This document shows positions 35,646-48,173 of a stretch of 64,000 nt of DNA, one piece after another. A program made the translations under genes and the position numbers. Source of the stretch: Lithospermum erythrorhizon. Taxonomy: Eukaryota > Streptophyta > Magnoliopsida > Boraginales > Boraginaceae. The stretch is taken from NCBI GenBank assembly GCA_019722365.1, contig JADFUC010000090.1, forward strand, positions 744,001 to 808,000, read 5' to 3'. Under the pieces are notes generated by a model. It had not been told where the DNA came from, made no database searches, and was given only the letters and a program-made list of their open reading frames with translations. Position 1 is the first letter of the stretch. Each line of letters starts with the position of its first letter.

Positions 35646-38600
35646 ATGGCTTCTTTTCCACTCGTTTCTAATGAGGGGTTTTTGAGTACTCAACCTAAAT
35701 GGAAACTGGATATTGACAAGTCCAAATATGTGGGAAGATGTAGAACTGTATCTTTAGTGTTGAATAAAAATTGCCATGCTTCAGTTTTTCTGCCTTTTGT
35801 GGGTTCATGTTACGGTTATTGTAAAACCCAATATAGGATACCCAATTTTAGAACTGTGGTTAGCTCAGTGGGCAGTGGAGATAGAAATATTGAGACCCAA
35901 GTTGTGAAAGGGAAGAAATATGGGGTGAGGAGGGGGTTTCGGTTAAGGTTGCGGCCAAGGTTGCGCCTTTTTGTAAGAAAAGTAAGAGGAACTGACATTA
36001 AATCGATGTTGGATAATTTGGGAATGTTTTTGAGGAAGAATATGAGAAGGGTGACTCTTTCGACTTCGGTTTCGGTTGTACTGGGGTTATGCTTTTTGTT
36101 CTTGAAAATGACTGCAATGCCGATTCCTAAAGCAGTCCCGTATTCGGATTTTATAGAGAGCGTTAAAGGTGGGACTGTGTCGACAGTCCAGTTTGAGGAA
36201 GGCACTAGGCGAATATACTACAACATAACCCCAGATGTTGGAGATGTTTCAGAAATAGCGGAAGATGAATCACTTGCTCCTACAGAAAATGTGCCAAATA
36301 GTGATGGTAAAGTTGTTTCAGCTGATAGTCATGTAAGTGAAAAGGTAATGAGTAAAGTGTTTAAGCCCCGGTGTTCAATCCCAGCATGGCAGTTTGCAAC
36401 CAGAAAGATTGATCGTGACGAAAAGTTTCTACTGAATTTAATGAGGGAAAAGGGAACAGCATATGGTTCAGCCCCACAATCAGCACTAATGTCGCTGAGG
36501 GGTATGCTGATAACATTGTTATCTTTATGGATTCCATTGACTCCTTTGATGTGGCTTCTCTATCGTCAACTATCTGCTGCTAATAGTCCAGCAAAAAAGC
36601 GCCGGCCCAGTAACCAATTGGTTAACTTTGATGATGTGGCGGGTGTTGATGCTGCGAAAGTCGAGCTTATGGAGGTAAGGCCCATCTACTTCAGCTTAAG
36701 TTGAATGTCATGTAACTTTAAACAATGTTGCGCTTCTAGTTGTGGTTAATTTGTTCATCCACTTTATTAGTTATATTCTAGTAGCAAGATATGTGCGTCT
36801 GGTTTCTCAAGAATCAAGATATATAGTTTCCATTGCCTATATCTCGTCTTGTTTGCAGGATATCGTGTGTACCCAAACCAAATCTTTGCGAAATTGATTA
36901 TGGGTACTCTTTGATCCATTTTCTTGTTTGAGTGCTTGAGTTTGTTGTATTCTTGAGAGTTTCATGGGCTTCATATCTTCCATATGACTTATCATTGTTC
37001 ACATCCTTTCATGTTCATACTTTTCTACTTTAATACCGTTTGGAGATCTCTACACCCAGAATTTTAGATCTTGGATATGAAATGGATAGAACCTGTAGAA
37101 AGTTTATTGAGGTTACTAATTTCCCTATCTAATCCATAAACCTTAAATTTACAGCAGTAACATAAGATCTGCAAAGGGTTGAATCTTGTATCCAATAAAT
37201 GTAGGCCTATATTTATACAAATAAAGCAGCCTTAGGAAAATTAAAAACAAAAGAAGTAAAGGATAAGGCCTATTGGCATGTCAGCTTAATGTTATACCTT
37301 TCCTAGTTGGTATGTGTATGGGTTATGGAAGTTGAGTGGTTCCCCCTCTGATCTTGTTATTGTGCATTATAGTGTTGAGTGTAGGCGTAGAAGTATGATG
37401 AAGAAGAGAAACGAATCTGAGTAATTTTTAATATTCTTGAAGTGCCTATCTAATTTGGCATGCATTTTTTCCTTCGCTAAAAGAGGGTCGATAGAGGTTC
37501 CCCACTTGCCCCTGTGACTACTTGAACACTTGACCTCTCGGTTAGAGGTTAAACGTATTACACTATTACCACTACGTATCACTTCATTGGCTGGGATAGT
37601 GCTTCCATATTCTTTTAGGTTATCAAATATGTCACTCATTACACTTCATTTTTCTTTGTGTATTTCAAGGTAGTCTTATGCCTACGGGGCTCTATTAACT
37701 ACAGCAGGCTTGGAGCAAAGTTACCTAGAGGTGTGCTTCTTGTGGGTCCTCCAGGGACAGGAAAAACATTACTGGCCCGTGCAGTGGCTGGAGAAGCAGG
37801 AGTGCCTTTCTTTTCTGTTTCTGCCAGTGAGTTTGTAGAGTTATTTGTTGGAAGAGGAGCAGCTCGCATCAGAGACCTTTTCAGTGTTGCCCGGAAGAAT
37901 GCTCCTTCAATTATTTTCATTGATGAGCTTGATGCTGTCGGAGGAAAGCGTGGTAGAAGTTTCAATGATGAAAGAGACCAGACCCTAAATCAGGTGACCT
38001 TGAGTTCCAGTAATTGATGTTTCCTCGAGCACTTTTGTAAAGAATCAAATATGAGATTTGGTTCAATTAACAGGAGGGAAGCCTTTATCTTCGTGTTACT
38101 TACTCGATAAATAGATGAATAGACATTCATATGTTACTATAAGACTAATCTTAAATATAAGGAACTTGGAATCTTAAATGTAGGATTCACAGTAGTGGAA
38201 GATTGGAATGAATTGGAGTGATTAAACATTGTTTCTCTATACTAATTCTACAACTACTTGTACTCTGATGCATTATGATATAAATCCCTTATGTTCTTGT
38301 TTGTTTTTATTATTTAAAGAGACTGTCCGACTTATTTTTTGCCTTGTAGTTGCTGACAGAAATGGATGGCTTCGACACCACAGTGAACATTGTTGTTATT
38401 GCGGCTACCAACAGGCCAGAGGCTCTAGACCCAGCTTTATGTCGGCCTGGCCGTTTCTCGAGAAAAGTATATGTAGGAGAACCGGATGAAGTTGGAAGAA
38501 GAAAAATTCTGGCTGTACATTTAAGGGAGGTTCCCCTAGAAGAAGATATAGATGTTATATGTGACCTGGTTGCTTCTCTTACTCCAGGATTTGTTGGTGC

Positions 38601-39397
38601 TGATCTTGCAAACATTGTCAACGAAGCGGCATTACTTGCTGCTCGAAGAGGTTAAGATTGTGATTGATTTATTTTACGATATGTTTAGATCTTCATTACT
38701 GTTGGAGGCATGCATGTCTATGTTCTTATGACACTGTTAAAGGTTTAAGCGTATTGCCACTCCCTGCACTAAATCATGATAAGGGTTAGCTGTTGTCATA
38801 ACTTCATATGTTTAAGCTTAAATTTGGAAAAGTTCTTGAAAGACCACTTCCCATTCGGACCGTGATTAAAATTTAGGACACGTCATTAATGCATTTATAT
38901 ACTTTCTATTAGGTTTATCATGATGGTAATTTTAGAGTCCTCATCTATAATGCTCTTTAAATTATGGATTTTTTTTGGTGCACTTATAACACATGTTTAG
39001 GTCTTAGATAATTTGTAGGGTGTTTCCTGAATAAATAGGAGTCTGCTGGGAGTCATAGTGAGCGCTGAACCAAAGTATTCAGGGGCTACAGATCTCCCTG
39101 ACCTTTCCCCTCTTGTCGTCCCCTTTCCTGTAATCATTTATCATGGATGGTATAGTACTACCTCTGTTCTCATTAGAACTACCGAATCGCCTTTTCACAG
39201 GGGCGGACGTTGTCGCAAGGGAAGATATGATGGAAGCCATTGAAAGAGCAAAATTTGGAATTAAAGATCGGAAATCTGCTCCCGGTGCATTCAACCAAGA
39301 ACTGGTAAAGCTGTTTCCTTGGATGCCCTCTCTAGTTCGTAAGAGTGAGGTGACACAATACAGAAAGGAAGGGATGGGCTACCAAACTTTAAGTTGA
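35646..39397 (+). CDS. FTSHI3: FTSHI3, inactive plastid FtsH-like AAA-ATPase
   Basis: FtsHi proteins are plastid-envelope or thylakoid AAA-ATPases related to FtsH but without protease activity. Four exons, 35,646-36,674, 37,670-37,993, 38,350-38,650 and 39,201-39,397, join in frame into 616 residues (Arabidopsis FTSHI3 is close to this length). A Ser/Arg-rich N-terminus consistent with a transit peptide is followed by an unusual arginine-rich tract (95-114) and two membrane segments (137-155, 286-306). The ATPase domain has Walker A GPPGTGKT (369-376), Walker B IIFIDELD (424-431) and a second region of homology, RPGRF (483-487). The protein ends soon after the AAA lid, at GYQTLS, and has no HEXXH zinc-protease domain, as in FTSHI3. 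No frameshift is present. The role is not settled; the family is needed for plastid development, and FTSHI3 has been linked to drought response. Start is the first in-frame ATG after an AT-rich leader. Confidence 0.95.
37440..37590 (-). repeat. SINE-like insertion in FTSHI3 intron 1
   Basis: On the minus strand, TGGTAATAGTGTAATACG (A-box-like) is followed by AACCGAGAGGTCAAGTGTTC (B-box-like, compare GGTTCGAGTC). The phrase aGAGGTCAaGtGTTCaAgT is a common plant SINE motif. Boundaries and A tail not resolved. Confidence 0.4.
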
Positions 39398-40323
39398 TGT
39401 TGTTATCATTCCCTTGTTATTGGGCGATTGAAAATTCTTTGGTAACATGAAGAAAAAACCAATCAGGAGAATTTGGTCCATTGTTGTTATTTGCATACAC
39501 TACAGCCGTTACATAGTATCCAACCCCCCTTATCCCTCTTAGGCGTGATATTGTTGTTGTTGATGTTATTATTTGCATACCCTATACCAGAGTCCAGAGT
39601 TGTCTTGCTTAGCATTCTGGAGTTGTTATTATTGTTTCATGTTGGTACTTGTAATTTGTGAAGACAACATGGTGGCCAAGTTTCAGTGCCAATTTTTTTC
39701 AGTTGGCATTTCAGATGTTCAATAATTTGTGTTAGCTCGAATGCTAGAAATGCAACATTGAACTTCATAATATGGTGCATGATGTAGTAAGATTGAGATC
39801 CCTATTCAATATTGAAATTATTAAAAATACAATAATACAAAAGGTGTGGAGCAATAAGTCGAGTTCACTTCTTATTCTAAAACTCATTTTCTTTTTGATG
39901 AATAGCCAATTCAAGCATTCAAAAATGCTCTGAATTAAAATCACTAATGATAATACTCTAATATCACGACGATTCATAAAATGTAGTTTTTCGCAATTCT
40001 CTCTCTAAGCACCACATTTGACATTCCAATCCGAGTCTTGTTGAATTGCCAAAAGTACCCACATTAGACTATGATTTTTTTTTTTTAAAAACCCCATCAA
40101 TGATAACATGCACCGACCGGGCTTGAACCAAGCAATTTCCAATATTTCAAATTGCTCACTAAAATTTCATTTCATTACAAATTGTTTGTTTATATTTTAG
40201 ATAGATTAGTAGTATGTTTAAATTGATACAATTTTAGAATATAAAACTTTGATTTGAATCACTCCCTCCGTTCAATTGACTTGATGATGTAGGAAAAAAA
40301 TTCCTTTCATTTTTACTCGATCA
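39398..40323. other. 3' UTR and intergenic DNA after FTSHI3
   Basis: The FTSHI3 3' UTR probably extends to about 39.7 kb. The phrase gttggttcaagcccgg near 40,110-40,130 on the minus strand is B-box-like but isolated. A Stowaway-like ACTCCCTCCGTTCAATTG occurs at 40,261. No gene. Confidence 0.4.
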
Positions 40324-40577
40324 TACTTCCTTTGTTTTTTTTAGTTGTCGTTTTAGTCATTTGTACATAGATTAAGAAAATAAAAAATTAGTCAAAAAGT
40401 GAATCGAAAATGTAGAATGACAATCAATTGCAACAATATCATTGGTTGATTGTTAATTTAAAGAAGAAAATAGACAAAATATACATTAAAAATGTAAAAG
40501 TGTTGTTTATTATGCTAAAACGATAATTATTTTCAATTTTTTTAGCTAATACGACAACTAAAAAAACGGAATTAGTA
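40324..40577 (+). repeat. Stowaway-type MITE, 254 bp
   Basis: Inverted termini CTTCCTTTGTTTTTTTTAGT and its partner (reverse complement of acgacaactaaaaaaacgga) are about 25 bp long, flanked by TA on each side. Consistent with a Stowaway element. Confidence 0.65.
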
Positions 40578-41376
40578 TACAATTTCAATTCAAATTTATC
40601 TTGATCTTTCTACTTTTGTCCCTTGATAAAACACTTTTTATTTTCACGATCAATTAAAATATTTTTTAGGGTACATTAGTAAAAAATTACTTTTTATCAC
40701 CATGTTCAACTAAATTGAAACGGATATTGAAAATATTGAATGTGATATATCTTTCCATCTTAAAATTGAGCTTGTTTTCAGGAACTGATCTGTTATACAC
40801 ACACGAAAGGAGTAAGTGTTTGGGGGATGAAATGATTATTTTGCGCCCCCTATTTGTAAGTGTGATAGGTACATAAACTATGCTCAGGGATAAAATAGTT
40901 ATTTCAATGCTAAAAAAAAACCACAATTTGGGTCCGTGTATATTGGAGGGAAACACTAAAAAACAATATTTGGTGGTGTATATTAAGCAACTGAGATTTC
41001 TCCCGCCCTTTTTGTTCCATTGTTGAGAAAATTGAAAATCAGAATACAAAAATGGTTCCATCTCTCCAGCTGTGATTTTTTCGAAACTAAAAGGTAAAAC
41101 TTAACTACTTGTTGTAATATGTAAACGCATGAATTATAATTATATATCACTACAAATAACATATTTTGTTTAAAATTTGTTTAAAACTTATAATATGCTC
41201 AAGGTGTTTGATAAGTTTAGTGACTCATGATTTTGTTAGAAAATCAGGGCTTTACGAAGGGTTGCAATACTATATATTTGGAAGTTGAGATATATAGTAT
41301 TAATTAGTAATATGGGAGGAAACAGTAAGCACTAAACACTTAATTGTTTCTTTTGTTGAAGTTTGAATTGCAGACA
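40578..41376. other. intergenic DNA and probable leader of the next gene
   Basis: No coding resemblance. An acceptor-like ttgcag at 41,368-41,373, just before the ATG, hints at a leader intron. Confidence 0.35.
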
Positions 41377-42032
41377 ATGGGCGATGAGATTCATTCTAGG
41401 GTGATTTCTAGAGGAATACCTCTGGAATCACCACAGATTGCGTCACTATTTTCTTATTTGAAGTGTCATAGATATCAAGTTCATATCGTTCAAGTCGATC
41501 CGTCTCAAGATGAAATTAACCCTCCCAGTGCAACTTTGAGCATCTATCATACATTTGAGGAGTTCAATTCTGTTAGACACTCACCAGAAGTATTGGCTTC
41601 TATCCAGCTGGTTAGTGATGTTGTTCACTATGCTTCTTTGAAGCCTCGAGAAGAAGGATGGGCAAGGATGAAAGCCAAATCCTTGGAAGTAAAGTTAGGA
41701 ATAATCGATTCGAAGAGGGATGAAAGACGGGTAAATTACCTATTCAAATTACTCACATAACTTTTAGCACGACAGTTTTGTAGAATAATTTTTTACAAAA
41801 AACAAACTCCAATGATTATATCACAATATTTGTGTTGTTAAGTTTGTATATGTTTTCACAGGTTTGTGAAGATCTCCAACGAGCCTGCTCTTCATTGTCA
41901 ACTACTACTGGAATGGAGAGCGGCTTAACTGATGTGAAAAGTAGTAAAAGATATATTTTGGATAGTGAAATAGTGAACTATTCTACCAATCGATCAGGTT
42001 GTCGATCCAATCCGGTGGTGGTTGTTTGTTGA
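41377..42032 (+). CDS. unrecognised two-exon protein, 174 residues
   Basis: Exons 41,377-41,730 and 41,862-42,032 join in phase 0 across a 131-bp GT-AG intron. The start chosen is MGDEIHSRVISRGIPLESPQ; an earlier in-frame ATG (41,344) would add 11 residues but crosses an acceptor-like ttgcag, so the later one is preferred. The product is soluble-looking, with no signal peptide or membrane segment. Distinct parts: a mixed N-terminal domain (SLFSYLKCHRYQVHIVQVDP), a possible helix (EEFNSVRHSPEVLASIQLVS), a basic Lys/Arg stretch (KAKSLEVKLGIIDSKRDERR), and a Ser-rich tail ending NPVVVVC. The absence of stops and balanced composition support a real gene, or a recently truncated one. I do not recognise a family and offer no function. 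It lies beside a sharp change to CpG-rich repeat DNA. Confidence 0.55.
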
Positions 42033-42089
42033 AATAGTGTTGTTCTGATCGAAAAGTAAATGAGTATCTCTCTTATTTAGAGTAAGTAG

Positions 42090-42305
42090 TGGTTGTTTGT
42101 TGGGTGGAAGCGTGGCAAGGGCATTTAGAGCCTCGGTGGGCCCGGGCCGCGATCGGTTGGTCGGCTCGGGCGCGTTTGAGCGGCCGCTGGTGCCGTTAAT
42201 TGGTGGGTCGGATGGGCCGAGATTGAATGCCCGTACTAGCCAGGTTGAGCCAGCTCAATTTGAGTGGGTATTCGGCGGAGCCAGTTCGAGCCCACTTTAG
42301 GCCCC
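42090..42305 (+). repeat. GC/CpG-rich block at the junction to repeat-dense DNA
   Basis: Rich in cggcc, gggcccgg and cggtcgg words (for example ggcccgggccgcgatcggtt), markedly unlike the AT-rich DNA before it. The 67-residue frame within it is low-complexity and not a convincing gene. Probably a transposon fragment. Confidence 0.5.
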
Positions 42306-42309
42306 CTTA

Positions 42310-42357
42310 TTAACGTGGTACCGTTTCGTATGGAAACATGAAGCGGTACCACGTTAA
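42310..42357 (+). repeat. near-perfect inverted repeat with 18-base arms
   Basis: TTAACGTGGTACCGTTTC and its partner (reverse complement of GAAGCGGTACCACGTTAA) differ at one position, around a 12-base loop. A shorter related hairpin (gtgccgtt...aacggtacc) follows near 42,414-42,442. Confidence 0.85.
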
Positions 42358-42442
42358 CTCTACGTTTGCGTTAATAAATACAATATTGCATTTTTTAACG
42401 CTTCATAAGCGGGGTGCCGTTCCATCACAACGGTACCACGCG

Positions 42443-43799
42443 TTTGCCAAAGCAGCGTCTTGATTTTTCAACATATAAACATTCAAGCATTCCGACATTC
42501 ATGAGCTCGAAACACCATAAACATTGTCAGGCTTCGAAACACCGCCATATTCAAATCTTCACAACATTCGCGCGTTTCACAACTTGGAATACAAAGAATG
42601 CGTAAAATAAAACATTTGTTTAAACTTGACAAACCGTAACCGTCATTGTTGAAACACATAAATATTGTTCAAACGCTGAAGTAATGATAAACACCATACA
42701 CATACGTTGTTGAAATACCGTCATTGTTGGAAATACATGTACATTACATAAATAAAAGTATTTAAAATAAAAATATTGTTCATTTCCGAAATCACATAAA
42801 TATAAGCGCATAATATATAAACACATTCGATTCGTGTGTTATTCTTAACTGACGATAAAGAGGTAGAATAAGTAGGGGAGTGCAGTAGGTTGTTGAGGAA
42901 AGTTTTGTCACTGATCTGATAAAGCGCTGGACATCGGCCACGCCGGATCCTCATCCATTATCATTCGTTCATCGTCCTCTCTTTCCGGTCCTTGGCTTGA
43001 CATCGGCGTGATCTGACCCGGATTACGTGTGACTTCTTTAAAGTATCACTGCTCTGGTTTGTTGCCGAGGTGGATGCCTGATTGAGGATACGGATAGACC
43101 TCATCGGACCCCAATGCAGGTACCCCGCTTTTATCAGACATAACCGGAGCTCTGCGTGATTGTGTTAAGTCTATTTATAGTTGCAGCATGACACCAAATT
43201 CATACGTCCATTATCCTCGAAATGTTACTAAATTAATCTAAAATCATGTGGAAGCTTATGAATCTGAGTACTACGGATATTGATGATCTATCTCCCGAAT
43301 CTTTCAACGGCACTCGGCTTTAAATTCATGTTGAGGCTGATGTAGTGCCTCTAGTTGGTCACTTTGGAGAGGTTGAATCTTACGTTTGTGTTCTTTAGAA
43401 CATGGATTAATTGGATGAAAAATCAAAGAAGAATTTTCAATTTCTTTATGATATTACCGTATGAAGAGAAAATGGAGGCAAGGTTTTTTGTTTTCATTTT
43501 ATGAAAACTTATGAAGAAAAACTAATAAGTTTCAACATATATATGACACCAAAAGCTCTTGAATAACAACCATTGCGACCGTTAAGTTTAGGTAATTAAA
43601 CGTTAAATAAAATCCCAGATACTAACAAAGTTGTTAATAGTAACTATGAGGAGACAACAAGCTCAACTAACTGTCAATTAATTCCAAAACTAATTAGTAA
43701 TTCGGGTTCATCAATTCTATTTTACATTATCGATGTAAAATTAAAATTGAAATATTGATGATTACAATCAACTCTCAATTTATAACAAATGTAGTTAAT
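42443..43799. other. repeat-derived DNA without a gene
   Basis: 42,480-42,740 contains scattered aaacaccata/aacattg words. 43,310-43,400 (ctagttggtcactttggag and following) resembles text near 50,850, consistent with retroelement untranslated regions. No open frame of note. Confidence 0.4.
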
Positions 43800-44065
43800 T
43801 TCATGCAGTATAATCCAACGTCACCGTATGTGTGTGGCCACAGGCTCAGATAATAGTAAGTTGTAATATAATAATATTGTAATTACTATTATTATAAGTG
43901 ATTAATGAGTAAGATATAGCATTTCATAACCCTTAAATTATCATGAGAACCCAAACTAGTAATACATTACTAAGATGGCTCTAAGTTTCGGTAATCACGT
44001 TGCTTGACAGGCCAATGAATTGATACCTGATTGTGGGCATAATGAGAAGATCGATTCTTATTGAT
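43800..44065 (+). repeat. dispersed LTR-like fragment, copy 2 of 3
   Basis: Same order of landmarks as the copies at 9650-9925 (inverted) and 52,760-53,030. It is next to the 3' side of the minus-strand copia region, which supports an LTR origin. Confidence 0.7.
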
Positions 44066-44829
44066 TTCTAATACTCAGCATAGCAGATGATTACCTTCTG
44101 ATTCCTTTATCCAAACGTGATCTACAATTAGGTAGAGTAACCATAAGTGTGTCATGTGCAGCTTCCCCAACTTTCTTTACTCGGTATAGGCTGAATAAGC
44201 ATTTATAATCCCGTAAACCAATCGTTACCAATTGTGAGGCGCGAGATCTTGTATATATCAGACGGATAAATCCACTTGAATATAGACAATGTGTTCTCTT
44301 TCAACTGTGTGACCCAACATATGTCGTTATAATCCCCGGCAAAAGGCGTTTGGTGTGATCTCAAAGTCTGAGCTTCATTATAACATAGATAGTTATATAT
44401 GAATCTAAATTGTTCAAGACCTAAAATTCTAAATAAATATCATAGGTTACTGAGATATACATATATTACATGATTCGTTTGATCATACCGGCTCCTAGGT
44501 CGCGGACCGGCCAGTATTGATCTAGTCTGCTGGGATACCGATCTTGATGGTAATAACGAAAACACCATGTTGATCGTATGATGCTTGTCGCCTGGCTTCT
44601 CGGCCTCGACCCGAAGCTATCATGTTTAGGCTTGAAGAGGTGTAATTAGTTCGTATTTACGCTTTATAGAAAGCATAGACTAACCTAGGGATTTAATATT
44701 TCAACAAATGGGATCTTATTTCACATGTATATTATATGTAAAATTAAACATAGACATAACAAACAAATATATATTAAAATATAGAGAAGCAATAATATTC
44801 ACATATTTGTTTCTAATAACCTGATAGAT
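44066..44829 (-). other. untranslated or heavily decayed end of a copia element
   Basis: Between the LTR-like fragment and the first recognisable RNase H text. No domain readable. Confidence 0.35.
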
Positions 44830-47400
44830 ACATCTGACTCCCGACTTAACATTTCTGTCTAAGATTATGTTAGTTGGATGCTAAATGTCTTTTGACTTGG
44901 TGGTTTAGTAAAAGGGAATGATTGGCCTCATTTCTACTTTATATATTTGACTGTCGCCTCTGTCAATATACCAAATGGATGATACTTTAAGTACGTGCTT
45001 GGTTGTGATGTGGGATTCTTCCGCTTGAGCTATTGCGCGATGTTATGCAGCAAAACTCATGGATCCCTCAGTACTGGAGTACTACACAGTTAGTCACAAT
45101 TTCTTTATCATTATGCTTCTTTAGCGAACGATATTGCGATATCTTGAGATTATGTGGTGAAATGACCCAGCGATTATACGTTTTGGAACTTTCCTCGAGA
45201 ATCTTTAGTTGAAGGACAAAATACCATACAGTAAATGATGATATAAATAGGTTGGCGTCGGTGTCCTTTTAATAAGCCTAGCTTCTTAAATGCAAAAATA
45301 TCTGAAAGCGTGCTGGTTCTTCTCGGATACTTGAGATGCGGCTTGACTGCGATCCGTTGGCTTTAACAGATGGCTTGATATCTCTTGGTTCTGTTTATCG
45401 TAAGACACGTGGTCTGAAGGTCTGCTGACAACCATGATGGGTCCATGTGAGTGAGCGTAAGGTATGTCGCCCCGTTACATTAATCCTGACAGTAGTGGAA
45501 TGCTTTCTTGCTAAGTTGACTCCGTGTCTCATGGGGAGATTGCACTTCTTGGAATTTTCGTATTGAACACTTTCCGGTACCTTGATACATAGTATCACGA
45601 AAAAGTCCAATCGACCTCATCCAGGTGGATTTTTATTCCAAGTATATATTGTGCTTCGCTAAGTCCTTCAGAAACATTTGACCCGATCCTGAAGCTGATT
45701 TAGTAACTCTGTTGTTTCCAATGATAAATATGTCGTACGACATATAGGACTATAGATATTTATGCTCCCGAGCACATGCTTGTATACACAAGATTATTGA
45801 TTAACTGATGGAAACCAAAGCTCTTTTGATTGATTAAATCAAAGCGTAAATTCAACTAGCGGGATGCCTACTTAAGACCATGAATGGACTTTGCAACTGC
45901 GTACGCCAACTGAGTCTTTAGGACATGTAAAACTGGAGGTTGTGCATGTATACATCTTCCTCTAAATTTCCATTCGAGCGGTATTTACGTCCATTTGCCG
46001 TATTTCGCAAGTCATGAAATGCGGAAATAGCTAAGATTATCGGATGGATTCTGGCATAGCCATTAGCGAGTAAGTTTCGTCATAGTCCCATCCAGAACTT
46101 GTTTGGGAAAACCTTTATTTCCTGAGTCTAGCTTTACAACATCAGCTTTCCGTCTTTATCATATTCTTCTTAAATATCCATTTACATTGATGGAAGGCCA
46201 CATTGAGTAAATCAACAAGGACCGAACCTCGTTTGGTACACTGCAAATCCGTCTGATTGCATGACTATTTGTCGTTTGTCGACATCATGACCATTCTTCT
46301 TTTTGTAAGAAGTGGGCTAAATAAGCTTTCAATGATGAAAGAAACTTCCAGCTACGGTTAGTGAAATCTATTGCGTCTTGGGTTGGTTGCTTCAGGTTTT
46401 CACCTTGGATTAAAAACTGGGTCTTATGAAAGAAGGTTCCGGAGAACTGCATGGGTGTCTCGATGCACCTGCGTTAGATGCATCGACGATGAAACTGTCG
46501 AGCGAGCACGTCGAAGATGAACACAGATTCTTGAAGATCCTTACGGACCAAATATTCCTTTTAAGGGAATACTCACATTCTAGCAATGAAGATTTTACAA
46601 CCTCATAACTTCGGGTAAGTAATATTAGCTATTTGGATATCGTAGCAAATAACATTTAACTCAGTTTGAGGCATAAGTTATCTTTTAATATATTAACACC
46701 AAGCTTCATCTGAATCTTAAGAGAAAACCAAATTGATCTTCCCAGGCAGGTGTGAGTTTGCTCTGTTTTGGTTGGACGTATTTAGAGTAAAGTGTATTCA
46801 CAGCAAATTAAATATCGAAGTGGCTGGTAGATCGGATAGGCTCTCATGGAGTAGAACCGTATCGAGGACAGTTTCTGCATTCGGACCACGCCGTGCTTAT
46901 TTGTGGCGTTCTGTAGATGGAAGTTGTGAAAATAATACCACGCTCTACAGAAGAGTATTGAATTAAATATTTCAGATATTACCGCTTTCTATCGGACCGA
47001 ATCTTTATTGTCTTGTTCAGTGGTTTGTACTTAGCTTTGGGTGCATTGAATTTCTCCAAAGAGGACTCGTGTTTATGTCACCAATGGATACACAAAATGC
47101 ATCTACTTTGTAGTCATCGATAAATGTAATGAAGTAGTTATAACCTCCTCTTGTAGATGTGTTCGTTTGGCCACGCGTACATCGGTGTGTATGATCCCGA
47201 TAAATCACTTGCCGCTTATTTTAAGCCGGTGAAAGGCATTTTAGTCATTGCCCAAAAGGCAAAGACTTCAGCGCTTATCGTATGATTCATAATGCAAAGC
47301 CTCGAGTAACTTCTGCGGGTAGGTTTCTTGATTCGGTTCTAGATTATATGGCTTCAAATGCCGCGATGTCACTAGGTATGTTTGTTTAAAATGCGTTAGA
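44830..47400 (-). mobile_element. decayed Ty1/copia polyprotein region
   Basis: On the minus strand the copia domain order can be followed from high to low coordinate. The GAG-pre-integrase region is near 47,260 (FWAMTKMPFTG-like); integrase near 47,140 (TRGGYNYFITFIDDYK); the start of reverse transcriptase near 46,060 (MTCEIRQMDVNTA-like); the RT end near 45,500-45,700 (GEAQ-YILGIKI and PMRHGVNLARKHS-like); and the end of RNase H near 44,960 (IDRGDSQIYKV). Each piece is in a different frame and stops are frequent, so the element is dead. GAG is not clearly readable above 47.6 kb. Clade is not assigned. Confidence 0.85.
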
Positions 47401-48173
47401 CTTGTTAAGGATTTTAAGTTATGTTATATGACTACGTTATTAAATGTCTAATGATATAAACCATTTTTGAAGGAATTAATTTTTGACAATATCTCGTTCT
47501 AGTGATCCTAAATTCATGGGATCTTGAAATAGAAAAAACCATCGTGCCTTCCAGCGGAAATAGAAATAATATTCTGCCAATTAGGTGCATAGCTTGGTGA
47601 TAGGATTCAAAATAGGCCCGTGGGCAAATTTAAACTAATGGATCCTATACTATGAGGCATGACAAAGCGCGCCGTTCCCAGCGCGCGGATCCGTTCCCTC
47701 TTTCGAGTCTTCTACTTGACTTGAGTTCTAGCGTATTCACGGCTGACGAATGAGAACCTTTTGTAGGCGGTGTCGCCTGAAGTAGAATTAGGATTGTACA
47801 AACTTGATAACACTCTCTGTAGGCTTGGTGTTTTATTAAACCATTTTTCTTATCTACGATTGAATTTCCCTCATTGTCCACTTTCGGTGACCTTTGAGTT
47901 TGCAATAGTGGCGGGATATCATTTGCGAGACACCACTGCTTCTGCAATAACTGCGATGTTTACACGGCCCAGAGACAGCGACAATAGAAGTGGAAGGCCT
48001 GCGCATTCATATCCAAAAATTCGTTAGCGTCATTGATAGTTATTTGTTTATGAATGCCGGCGAGGCTTGATCGACGGTGCCTCTATAGCCTTTGATGTAC
48101 TTAGACATATCGACTAAGCGAGATCGTGGTGATAAAGGGCTTTCCCAACTTGGGGGCATCTGCGTCAGGGGAT
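47401..48173 (-). other. probable decayed gag region of the copia element
   Basis: By position this should be gag. Several minus-strand frames (such as 47,645-47,947) are open but show no zinc knuckle. Confidence 0.35.

Noticed and set aside
35816..36205. Minus-strand frame of 129 residues
   Set aside because: Antisense shadow of FTSHI3 exon 1.
42097..42300. 67-residue plus frame in the GC-rich block
   Set aside because: GC-driven openness, no motif; probably transposon DNA.
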